In this document: piece after piece, positions 40,605-47,409 of the stretch
Position numbering within the stretch: the stretch's first letter is position 1
How the letters are laid out: each line of letters begins with the position of its first letter
From: CAYTBN01 sp964436045
GTDB lineage: Bacteria > Myxococcota_A > UBA796 > UBA9615 > CAYRNR01
Direction of reading: 5' to 3'
Assembly: GCA_964436045.1 (NCBI GenBank)
Contig: CAYTBN010000027.1
Location: 1 to 64,000 of the forward strand
Length of the DNA: 64,000 nucleotides
The notes under the pieces: model-generated
What the model was told of the DNA's origin: nothing
Database searches by the model: none
What the model saw: only the letters and a program-made list of their open reading frames with translations
Translations under genes and position numbers: made by a program

Positions 40605-42216
40605 CGATGAGGTCCTTTGTGGGCGCCTCGGGGAACCGGGGCATGGTGGGACGGATCTGCAGGCCGATGCGGAACCCCACGTAGCCCGGCTTGGGTAGCG
40701 CGGGTGGGTCCACGTAGGCGTCAAGCAGGGCCGAGTCGGGATAGGGGTCGACGGTGAACACCCGCGCCTGGGGCGGCCGCGCGCTCACCGCGATCGGCAG
40801 GTTGGCGGTGAGCGCGACGTTGGGCGTGAACTCGATCACCACACCTGGCTCGATCACGAAGGTCTGGTCGTTGTAGCGCTCGGACGGGGCCCAGTACCAG
40901 GGCCCGCTGAATTCGTAGCGCTCCGGGTTCCCCAGGTCGGGCCACAGCATCACGCCAAACCCGCCGGCGATGGTGGGTTTCACGCGCCACACCGCCACCG
41001 GGTAGAAGCGTAGCTTCCAGGCCATCCCGTAGGTACGGATCTGGCTGCTGCTCTCGATGGGGATCGGGTACGGCTGGACCGCGCCCGGCTCGTCGCCGAA
41101 TTCGTATTTCTGCAGGATCACGTTCAGCCGGCTGAAGGTCATCGTGCCGGTGAACTCGAAGTCCAGGAAGGGCGTGATGCCGAAGCCGAGGGTGGCGCCC
41201 ATCGAAAAACCGCTTCCGCGGCGCGGCTGCAGGGTGGACACGCTGTCGGCCACGTTCCGCGGATCGTCCTGCTCGAAGATATAGCTGCCAGTGAAGTCCA
41301 GCTCCAGCGGTCCGAACAGCGAGCCGAACTCGATGCCGATGATCGGCTGGCCGAAGTGGTTGGCGGCCCGGGTCTTCCAGGTGTCCAGGTCCAGACGCGA
41401 GTTGTGCCAGCGGATGTACTGGCTCTTGGTCAGGCCCGCCTCTTCCCAGACGGTGGAGACCAGCTCGGCATCGTCCTGTTCGGCCAGGTCCTGTTCGCTG
41501 ATGTGTGTGCGCCGGACCTCGATGCTGCCCGCCAGGGGCTGGTAGGCGCTGTCCGGGAGCATCAGGTCCAGCACCCGCAGCGCCGCGCGCTCCTTCTGGC
41601 GGCGGCGGCGATCCAGCTCCTGACCGTCGAGGCGCGTCTCGTCGGTGAGCTCGTTGCGGTCGTAGGGATCGGCGAGCTCCTCCAGGGTGAGCTCGACCGC
41701 CTCGATCAGGGTGGCGTCATCCTCGACCCCCAGCTGGACCTCGAAGCTGTACTCGAGCTCGGCGAGGCCCACGCCGAGGAAGGTGATAGTCACGATCCGG
41801 CGTTCGCCGTCCAGTCGCACGGAACCGCTGACCACCCGGTCGGCCTCGGCATTCTCGCCCACGATCAGCTGGCAGCCCAGCTCCTGGTCTGGCGGGCAGC
41901 CGCGCATGTAGAGCGACGCGCCGATGGTGGAGTTGCCGTCGTAGATCGCCGGGACGTCGCTGAGTCGGCGGACCGTCAGGTGATCGCGAAGCTCGAGGCC
42001 CTCGATCAGCACCCGGGTCATGCCGGTGGTCGCGTCGACCGAATCCACGTTGGCGGGGAGCAGCGGCACGACCAGCACCGCCTGGGCGGTCCGATCGCCC
42101 CGGGGAAGGGAGTAGTCTTCGGGGCTGTCCTCGTACGACCGGTCGGCGTCCTGCGCTGCCGCCGGACCGCCGATCAGCAGCCCCACCAGGGGCAGCAACC
42201 ACCTCAGCTCACGCAC
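40591..42216 (-). CDS. Outer-membrane beta-barrel protein with TolB-N-like periplasmic domain
   Basis: A 541-residue protein starting with GTG at 42216, behind GGGAG. Signal peptide ends at GGPAAAQD. Residues about 45-200 resemble a TolB-N/CsgG-type periplasmic domain (AVLVVPLLPANV, MTRVLIEGLELRDHLTVRRL, QLIVGENAEADRVVSGSVRLDG). The C-terminal part from about 280 is a run of alternating amphipathic strands with aromatic girdles (FGPLELDFTGSYIFE, GFSMGATLGFGI, YGMAWKLRFYPVAVW, VGFRIGLQIRP), typical of an outer-membrane barrel. Function unknown. Coupled to the NTF2-like protein gene. A possible promoter TGCTAGGCT lies at 42261-42253 on the minus strand. Confidence 0.72.
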   Translation of the reverse strand: MRELRWLLPLVGLLIGGPAAAQDADRSYEDSPEDYSLPRGDRTAQAVLVVPLLPANVDSVDATTGMTRVLIEGLELRDHLTVRRLSDVPAIYDGNSTIGASLYMRGCPPDQELGCQLIVGENAEADRVVSGSVRLDGERRIVTITFLGVGLAELEYSFEVQLGVEDDATLIEAVELTLEELADPYDRNELTDETRLDGQELDRRRRQKERAALRVLDLMLPDSAYQPLAGSIEVRRTHISEQDLAEQDDAELVSTVWEEAGLTKSQYIRWHNSRLDLDTWKTRAANHFGQPIIGIEFGSLFGPLELDFTGSYIFEQDDPRNVADSVSTLQPRRGSGFSMGATLGFGITPFLDFEFTGTMTFSRLNVILQKYEFGDEPGAVQPYPIPIESSSQIRTYGMAWKLRFYPVAVWRVKPTIAGGFGVMLWPDLGNPERYEFSGPWYWAPSERYNDQTFVIEPGVVIEFTPNVALTANLPIAVSARPPQARVFTVDPYPDSALLDAYVDPPALPKPGYVGFRIGLQIRPTMPRFPEAPTKDLIDDGI

Positions 42217-42284
42217 TGCACTCCCACAGCCATGTCCACGAACGCTGGCAAGAGCCTAGCACACCCCGGAAACACGCCCCCGGA

Positions 42285-43127
42285 TCAGGGGCTCAGGGCA
42301 ACCCGGTGGGCGGAGATGTCCCCGGTCATGACGACGCCCAGGATCTCACCCTCGAAGCTGCCCTCCATCTCGTCGGAGGCCACGAACGAACCGGCGTAAG
42401 CGGTCGGCAGATCGAACCAGCCGAGGACGGAGATGCCGATCTCCCCGTCGATGGAGTCGCCGAGGATGTCGCCGCTGATCACCAGGTCCAGATCCAGATC
42501 CAGGTAGCCCGCGATGCTGGCGATGCAGGCGCCGGTACCGTCCAGCACCTCGCCGTAGGGGTCGACGATGAAGTCCACGGCCCCCACGCAGGCGCCGGAG
42601 ATCGGGACGCCCTGGATATCGAGGGCGATGCCGACGTTGACCGTTCCCGAGTAGACGCCGGCGTACTCGTGCTGGACCAGGATCCCACCGACCGCGTAGG
42701 TCAGCCGGTCCCCGTTGGGCAGCTCGGTCTCGGCCTTGATCACGTGCTCGCCGACCGGGAAGTCCTCGAACTCGCCGCTGGCGCCCACGTACTCGAAGGA
42801 CTCGTCCTGATCGGTGGTCCAGAGGATCTCGTCGTAGCCCGTGGGATCGCCGTTCTCGTCCAGCACCTCGGCGTCCAGCAGCATCGGCGTGCCCAGCGGC
42901 ACGAAGTCGCCCGACTCGGGCGAGTACACGACCAGCTCCGCGCCGTCCCACATGGAGTCGTCGTCCCCTGTGTCGTCGTCGTCGTCATCGTCATCGTCGG
43001 TCGGCGTGTCGTCGTCGCCGGTGTCGTCGTCATCGGCCGGAGGTGCCACGAGCCCCGTCTCCGAGCATCCCGCCAGTCCGAAGAGCAGCACGACAGCGAA
43101 CACGAACATGGTGTGCCAGCGACTCAT
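42285..43127 (-). CDS. Asp-rich lipoprotein, unknown function
   Basis: A 280-residue lipoprotein. AGGAGGTGAAG directly before the ATG at 43127 sets the start; lipobox L-A-G-C21. An Asp tether with Thr/Ser islands starts 11 residues after the Cys (DDDDTGDDDTPTDDDDDDDD). The remainder is beta-rich: an Ig-like part (YSPESGDFVPLGTPMLLDAEVLD, GEHVIKAETELPNGDRLTYAV) and a C-terminal part with a lipocalin-like look (YSGTVNVGIALDIQGVPISG, LDLDLDLVISGDILGDSIDGEI). Surface exposed is likely. Monocistronic, facing xseB. Confidence 0.75.
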   Translation of the reverse strand: MSRWHTMFVFAVVLLFGLAGCSETGLVAPPADDDDTGDDDTPTDDDDDDDDDTGDDDSMWDGAELVVYSPESGDFVPLGTPMLLDAEVLDENGDPTGYDEILWTTDQDESFEYVGASGEFEDFPVGEHVIKAETELPNGDRLTYAVGGILVQHEYAGVYSGTVNVGIALDIQGVPISGACVGAVDFIVDPYGEVLDGTGACIASIAGYLDLDLDLVISGDILGDSIDGEIGISVLGWFDLPTAYAGSFVASDEMEGSFEGEILGVVMTGDISAHRVALSP

Positions 43128-43249
43128 CTTCACCTCCTGGCCCGTGAACCCGGCACGCAGTATGGCCCACCCACCCCCCACCGACAAGGGCGCAGCGTGG
43201 CCTGGGGCGGGCTGAATCAGCCTTTTCCTCTCCCCTCCCGGAGCTGCCG

Positions 43250-43255
43250 TATACT
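43250..43255 (+). promoter_or_regulatory. -10 element with leaderless spacing for xseB-tlyA
   Basis: TATACT (five of six matches) ends 7 nt before the xseB ATG at 43263. The interval GCCGCTC has no Shine-Dalgarno, and no -35 is visible. It implies a leaderless or near-leaderless xseB mRNA. Confidence 0.5.
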
Positions 43256-43262
43256 GCCGCTC

Positions 43263-43520
43263 ATGACGAAAAAAACGATGGAGAAGCTGTCGTTCGAGCA
43301 GGCGCTGGTGCGGCTGGAGGAGATCGTGGGGCAGATGGAGGCCGGCGAGGTGACGCTGGATGCCTCGCTGTCGCTGTTCGAGGAGGGGACCGCGCTGTCG
43401 CGCCACTGCACGGGCAAGCTCGACGCGGCGGAGGAGCGGATCCGGGTCCTGACGGACGATGGCGCGGGCGGTATCGCCGAACAGGATCTGGACGGACCCG
43501 CCGACGGCGGGGGCAGCTGA
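43263..43520 (+). CDS. xseB: Exodeoxyribonuclease VII small subunit
   Basis: An 85-residue XseB, the small subunit that binds the catalytic XseA in multiple copies. The core KLSFEQALVRLEEIVGQMEAGEVTLDASL with LFEEGTALSRHCTGKLDAAEERI is diagnostic. The frame is open upstream in an unrelated stretch, but the family begins here. No xseA is in the window, so the large subunit must be elsewhere. It is followed 8 nt later by tlyA, a common pairing. Confidence 0.93.
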   Translation: MTKKTMEKLSFEQALVRLEEIVGQMEAGEVTLDASLSLFEEGTALSRHCTGKLDAAEERIRVLTDDGAGGIAEQDLDGPADGGGS

Positions 43521-43528
43521 GCCCCCCC

Positions 43529-44275
43529 GTGGCCAGGGATCGGCTGCGACTGGATGCCCTGCTGGTGCAGCGGGGAGACGTGCCGTCGAGGGAGCGGGCC
43601 CGGGCACTGATCATGGCGGGCGACGTGCTGGTGGACGACCGGCCGGTGGACAAGCCGGGGACCCGGATCGCGGCGGACGCCACCATCCGGCTGCGGGTCC
43701 CCGACCATCCCTACGTAGGCCGCGGCGGCGTCAAGCTGGCCGGGGCCCTCGACGACCTGGACGTCTCGGTGTCAGGCCTGCGCTGCCTGGACGTGGGTGC
43801 CAGCACCGGGGGCTTCACCGACTGCCTGCTACAGCGTGGGGCGATCTCGGTGACCGCGGTGGACGTGGGCACCAATCAGCTGGACTGGCGGCTACGCTCC
43901 GATCCGCGGGTCCGCGTCCTGGAGCGAACCGACATCCGCAAGCTGGACCCCGCCGAGGCCGGCGGGCCCTACCCCCTGATCACCATCGACGTCAGCTTCA
44001 TCTCCCTGCGCCTGGTCCTGCCGCCGGTCATCGGCCTGCTGGAGCGGTCCGGGCGCGTGCTGGCGATAATCAAGCCCCAGTTCGAGGTGGGACGGGAGCG
44101 GGTGGGCAAGGGCGGCGTGGTGCGGGACCCGGCCGTCCGTCAGGAAGCCATCGACGCTGTGATCGGTGTCGGCGACTCCCTCGGAATGGCGTTCGTGGGC
44201 TCGGCCGACGCGCGGATCGCCGGCGCGAAGAAGGGCAATCGCGAACACTTCGCGCTGTGGATCTCGGGGGGGTAG
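43529..44275 (+). CDS. tlyA: TlyA family rRNA 2'-O-methyltransferase
   Basis: A 248-residue protein: N-terminal S4 RNA-binding domain (RLDALLVQRGDVPSRERARALIMAGDVLVDD) and an FtsJ/RrmJ-like methyltransferase domain. The SAM site is CLDVGASTGGFTDCLLQRG; catalytic Lys/Asp residues are in RGGVKLAGAL, ITIDVSFISL and AIIKPQFEVG. TlyA modifies 16S and 23S rRNA in mycobacteria (capreomycin sensitivity); the name haemolysin is historical. GTG start at 43529. Same operon as xseB. Confidence 0.95.
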   Translation: MARDRLRLDALLVQRGDVPSRERARALIMAGDVLVDDRPVDKPGTRIAADATIRLRVPDHPYVGRGGVKLAGALDDLDVSVSGLRCLDVGASTGGFTDCLLQRGAISVTAVDVGTNQLDWRLRSDPRVRVLERTDIRKLDPAEAGGPYPLITIDVSFISLRLVLPPVIGLLERSGRVLAIIKPQFEVGRERVGKGGVVRDPAVRQEAIDAVIGVGDSLGMAFVGSADARIAGAKKGNREHFALWISGG

Positions 44276-44290
44276 CGGAAGGCGGGGCGG

Positions 44291-44318
44291 TGGGCGGGGC
44301 CCGCCGGGGCCCGCCCCT
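44291..44318. terminator. GC-rich hairpin between convergent genes
   Basis: GGGCGGG (44292-44298) can pair with CCCGCCC (44310-44316), and the internal GCCC/GGGC segments can pair as well around a GCCG loop. There is no T-run. It lies between tlyA and the convergent lipoprotein gene, so a bidirectional terminator role is plausible. Confidence 0.45.
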
Positions 44319-44327
44319 ACCGGTTCC

Positions 44328-44924
44328 CTACAGGTCTTCCATGGGGTGCATCGTGCACTCCGCGAAGTTCCCATCGTAGAAATCGGTGCAGCAGTACCAG
44401 ACCTCGAAGTTGTGGCCCAGATTCTCGCAGACGAACAGGGACTCGTCAACCAGCGGCGGCCAGGTCATCGTGTAGTCCAGGTCCAGCCACCAGCTGTCCC
44501 AGAAGCCGTTCAGGTCGTCCCAGCCGAAGCTGTACTCGTCCGTTACCATCTCCCAACCGGGACGCTCGATGCCGCCGTAGTTGCAGGGATCGCCGGCAAC
44601 GTCGAACCCCTCGCAGTAGCCCGGGTCCTCGGTCAGGTCCCACATCTCGACCCAGCAGTCCTCGGCCCAACCGTCCATCTCGACGAAGAAGTCGAACGTG
44701 CCGCTGGGCGGCGGCTCGTCCGACGAGCTCGGCACGTCGACCGTGCAGCCGGTCTCCAGATACGCGTTGCCCATGTCGATGGTGCCCGTGTAATCGGGCC
44801 GGTCGTCATCCGTCGTGTCGTCGTCGTCACCGGCGGAATCGTCGTCATCCTCGACGGTCGGACAACCCCACATGATCAATCCCAAGCCCAGCATCAGCAC
44901 GAGGAACAGGTTCGTGTTCTTCAT
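44328..44924 (-). CDS. Asp-rich lipoprotein with Trp/Asp/Cys-rich domain
   Basis: A 198-residue lipoprotein. The ATG at 44924 is preceded by GAGAGG. The signal segment is followed by an atypical lipobox M-W-G-C21, where Trp fills the usual Ala/Ser position. The Asp tether begins 4 residues later (EDDDDSAGDDDDTTDDD). The mature domain is strikingly rich in Trp, Asp, Tyr and Cys (DGWAEDCWVEMWDLTEDPG, FWDSWWLDLDYTMTWPP, FEVWYCC), suggesting disulfides and a surface role. I recognise no family. A minus-strand palindrome GACCCATGAACGGGTC at 44961-44976 in its upstream region could be an operator or a leader hairpin. Confidence 0.72.
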   Translation of the reverse strand: MKNTNLFLVLMLGLGLIMWGCPTVEDDDDSAGDDDDTTDDDRPDYTGTIDMGNAYLETGCTVDVPSSSDEPPPSGTFDFFVEMDGWAEDCWVEMWDLTEDPGYCEGFDVAGDPCNYGGIERPGWEMVTDEYSFGWDDLNGFWDSWWLDLDYTMTWPPLVDESLFVCENLGHNFEVWYCCTDFYDGNFAECTMHPMEDL

Positions 44925-45062
44925 TTGGTCCTCTCCCTTTTTCTCGTTGGCTTCCCCACCGACCCATGAACGGGTCGATACACGCCTCGTATTTTGCGGC
45001 AATTTAGCATGGGGTCGAGGGCCCTGAACAGGGCACTTCGTTTCCCCATACCGATTTCAGGT

Positions 45063-45071
45063 TGCTAACAT
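45063..45071 (+). promoter_or_regulatory. Extended -10 for the RlpA-like gene, short leader
   Basis: TGCTAACAT fits TG-n-TAACAT. It ends 9 nt before the ATG at 45081, with no Shine-Dalgarno in between. Confidence 0.4.
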
Positions 45072-45080
45072 CGCTGATCG

Positions 45081-45491
45081 ATGATGGCAACCCCCCGCCG
45101 CCTCCCCACCCTGCTCCCGTTGACAGCGCTGTTGCTGATCTCGACCGCCTCCCTCGGCGGGTGCGCCCACCGCCATACCGAAGAGGGCAAGGCCACCTGG
45201 TACGGCCCGGGCTTCGTGGGCAAGCACACCGCCAACGGCGAACGGTTCTGGCCCTGCCGGCTGACGGCCGCGCACAAGACCCTGCCCTTCGACACCCGGG
45301 TCAAGGTCACCAACCTGGAGAACGGAAAGGTCGTCCGGGTCCGAATCAACGATCGTGGCCCCTTCGGCGAGGGCAGGATCATCGACCTGTCCCGGGCGGC
45401 GGCGGCGGCGATCAAGATGGTACGAGCGGGGGTAGTGAAGGTGGAGATCGAGGTGATCAAGTGGCCGAAGGGGCACAAACCGGAGTCATGA
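45081..45491 (+). CDS. rlpA: RlpA-like septal lipoprotein
   Basis: A 136-residue lipoprotein (lipobox L-G-G-C28) with a double-psi beta-barrel domain: GKATWYGPGFVGKHTANGERF, AAHKTLPFDTRVKVTNL, VRVRINDRGPFGEGRIIDLSRAAA. RlpA is a septal lytic transglycosylase or binding protein acting on denuded peptidoglycan; the catalytic residues equivalent to the Glu and Asp of Pseudomonas RlpA fall in ANGERF and DRGPF. There is no SPOR domain, so septal targeting is not given by the sequence. Two ATGs in tandem (45081 and 45084) are possible starts. Confidence 0.9.
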   Translation: MMATPRRLPTLLPLTALLLISTASLGGCAHRHTEEGKATWYGPGFVGKHTANGERFWPCRLTAAHKTLPFDTRVKVTNLENGKVVRVRINDRGPFGEGRIIDLSRAAAAAIKMVRAGVVKVEIEVIKWPKGHKPES

Positions 45492-45529
45492 CTCGGACTC
45501 GGCCACCAGAAGGAGCCAGAAGGAATATG

Positions 45530-45629
45530 AACCACAGAGGACACAGAGGACACCGAGAGGAGGGATGGGAACGACGATTCCCTACCCCTTCCCAACCCCT
45601 CCTCTGTGCCCTCTGAGCCCTCTGTGGTT
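45530..45629. repeat. Large imperfect inverted repeat (CACAGAGG-type element)
   Basis: The left arm starts AACCACAGAGGACACAGAGG at 45530; the right arm ends CCTCTGAGCCCTCTGTGGTT at 45629. Over about 42 nt each arm is mostly complementary to the other, with one slip, around a central 15-20 nt. Within each arm the unit CACAGAGGA recurs. RNA from either strand would fold into a long hairpin. It lies between the RlpA-like gene and the next gene. Confidence 0.8.
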
Positions 45630-45654
45630 AACTTCTTTCCGGACTTGGAGAACG

Positions 45655-46578
45655 ATGCGGCTGCTCGCAACCACCTTCCTCCTCCTCGCCCTACCCTCCC
45701 CCGCCCAGGCACAGCTGGCCAACGACAAGGGGCCGTCGCTGGCGGTGGTGGTGGAGCGGTGTTTCCGTGGGACCGGGGACGACGGGAGCTGGCTGGACCA
45801 GCTGGACTGGGCGGTCCTGTGTGACCTGGCCCAGGATGCCTTCGAGGGCGGCGGGCGCTCGGAGCGCGACGGCTCGGGCGACCCGACCTGGGCGTCTCCT
45901 GCGCGAGCTGCCTTCGACGCCCAGTGGCCCACCGAGCCCGAAGACGACATCGCTCTGCTCGCGCGCGAGCGGCAGCGGCGAGCGTTGGACGCCGGCGTCG
46001 AGGCGATCCAGTCGCTGACCGAACCCTGGGACGCCCGCGGCTCCGCCGACACCGTCCGGGGTGCCACGCTGGAGCTCCACCTCTACGCGCGGATCCTGGA
46101 TGACGCCATCGACGAGGGCGGGCGAGTACACCGACAGCAGGCGCTCATGGCCCAGAATCTGCTGTGGCGCTCGTGCACCACCCTGGCGCTGGCCAGCCCC
46201 GGCCGGCGGACCGCCGTCGAGGGGATCATCGCCGAGACCGTGGAGGCCGCCGCCCCGCACTCGGCTGCCGGCAGCGTGGCCCGCTGGGGCAAGAAGAACC
46301 ACCACCTGCTGGTCGCCCCGGCGCTGCTGGCGCCGGCGTCCGCGGACTTCGACGGCCTCCGCACGGAGCTCTCGTGGGGCATCTGGGCGCTACAGGTCAG
46401 CTCCGAGCTGCGCGAGCAACTCTCCCCCGCCGACATCGCGGCCATCCGCGACGTGCTCACGGCCCACAATCACCCCGCCCACATCCGCGCGCTGCGCGAC
46501 GGCGGCTGGTCACGCCTCTCCGAGGTCTACCTGATCGGCGTCCTGCAGGCCATCGCCGTCGTGCGCGAGAACGAGTAG
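45655..46578 (+). CDS. Exported helical protein, unknown function
   Basis: A 307-residue protein. The ATG at 45655, behind GGAG, gives a clean signal peptide (MRLLATTFLLLALPSPAQA, cleavage before Q). The frame upstream runs through the inverted repeat and is not coding. The mature chain is largely alpha-helical, with GVEAIQSLTEPWDARGSADTV, ALMAQNLLWRSCTTLALAS and LSPADIAAIRDVLTAHNHPAH. No Cys pair, repeat or catalytic motif is recognised. Neighbours give no clue. Confidence 0.6.
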   Translation: MRLLATTFLLLALPSPAQAQLANDKGPSLAVVVERCFRGTGDDGSWLDQLDWAVLCDLAQDAFEGGGRSERDGSGDPTWASPARAAFDAQWPTEPEDDIALLARERQRRALDAGVEAIQSLTEPWDARGSADTVRGATLELHLYARILDDAIDEGGRVHRQQALMAQNLLWRSCTTLALASPGRRTAVEGIIAETVEAAAPHSAAGSVARWGKKNHHLLVAPALLAPASADFDGLRTELSWGIWALQVSSELREQLSPADIAAIRDVLTAHNHPAHIRALRDGGWSRLSEVYLIGVLQAIAVVRENE

Positions 46579-46587
46579 GGAGGTTGA

Positions 46588-46914
46588 CTAGTACTTGACC
46601 CGCTGGAAGATCAAGGTCTCCTCCTTCTGATCGGTCAGGTAGAGGGTGTTGCCCTCCACGCGGTAGGTCATCGTGACCTCCATGCCGTTCCAGCCGTCGA
46701 TGGTGATGTTCGACCCGGCGGTCGAATACGAGCCCACCTGTTCCTGGAACATCACGACGCCACCCGCCGAGAACTCGATCCGCAGCATGGCTCCGGTATC
46801 GGCGTTCCCCATCTGCCATTTGCCGATCAGGGTGCCAGCGGCCAGGGCCTGGGTGGAGAAGACCGCCAGCGCGACCAGCGCCAGCACGATCATCCAAGGG
46901 CGACGAGGTGTCAC
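46588..46914 (-). CDS. Small exported lipocalin-like protein
   Basis: A 108-residue product. The GTG at 46914 is preferred because GGAGG lies 5 nt before it and adds a basic n-region (VTPRRPWM) to the hydrophobic segment IVLALVALAVFSTQALA; an ATG at 46893 is the alternative. The mature part has the strand order of small lipocalin-like domains (GTLIGKWQMGN, AMLRIEFSAGGVVMFQ, MEVTMTYRVEGNTLYLTDQ). Such proteins bind small hydrophobic ligands or have only structural roles. Possibly co-transcribed with the tad locus, 114 nt upstream. Confidence 0.6.
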   Translation of the reverse strand: MTPRRPWMIVLALVALAVFSTQALAAGTLIGKWQMGNADTGAMLRIEFSAGGVVMFQEQVGSYSTAGSNITIDGWNGMEVTMTYRVEGNTLYLTDQKEETLIFQRVKY

Positions 46915-47028
46915 GGAGACCTCCAGAACGACGCGCGAATCCCTTGCTCGGATGGTAGCACATCCGGCTGTGGGGTCTGCAGACACCGATGGTGAAACCG
47001 GAGCGCGGGGTGGGCGGGTGCTAGCGCA

Positions 47029-47409
47029 TCAGAGGCTCGGGCCGGTGGGATCCTCGTCTTCCAGATCCTGGAAGGATGGCTGCTCGGGCAGCTCGAGATC
47101 CTCGCAGGTCGGCGCCGCGGCCACCGAGAGGTTGGCGGTGATACACCAATCGTAGAGCGCGTTGCGATCCTCGGTCCGGGCCACGACGAGGGCGCGCTCG
47201 AAGCGGTCCAGGCACTTGGAGTGGTACTCCTCCGCCGAATCCGCGCCCACGCTCTGCCACGTGAGGTCCTCGGTACCGCTGTCGTCGGGCGGCACCACAC
47301 ACCCATTGTAGAAGTCAGTGATGCTGTCGCAGTAGGTCTGGCACGGCGTGTTGCAGCCGGCGAGCACCAGTCCGGCCAGCGCCGGGATCCACCACCATCG
47401 TATGTTCAT
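47029..47409 (-). CDS. Small Cys-containing lipoprotein at the end of the tad locus
   Basis: A 126-residue lipoprotein (lipobox L-A-G-C19) overlapping the second CpaF stop by ATGA; GGAGGATC precedes the start. The mature part holds four more Cys (NTPCQTYCDS, YNGCVVPP, KCLDRFERA, DWCITAN, PTCEDL), pointing to disulfides in the periplasm. The function is unknown; its coupling to the tad ATPase suggests a pilotin- or TadD-like accessory role, but it has neither a TPR nor a pilotin pattern. Confidence 0.65.
   Translation of the reverse strand: MNIRWWWIPALAGLVLAGCNTPCQTYCDSITDFYNGCVVPPDDSGTEDLTWQSVGADSAEEYHSKCLDRFERALVVARTEDRNALYDWCITANLSVAAAPTCEDLELPEQPSFQDLEDEDPTGPSL

Noticed and set aside
43128..43262. 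tRNA or small RNA gene in the xseB upstream gap
   Set aside because: No cloverleaf, no CCA-adjacent acceptor pairing and no Rho-independent terminator are seen; the same holds for all other gaps.
43263..44275. Haemolysin
   Set aside because: TlyA proteins are sometimes annotated so, but the S4 and FtsJ-like methyltransferase motifs identify an rRNA methyltransferase.
45565..45654. N-terminal extension of the helical exported protein
   Set aside because: The extension runs through the inverted repeat; the ATG at 45655 has a ribosome site and begins a signal peptide.
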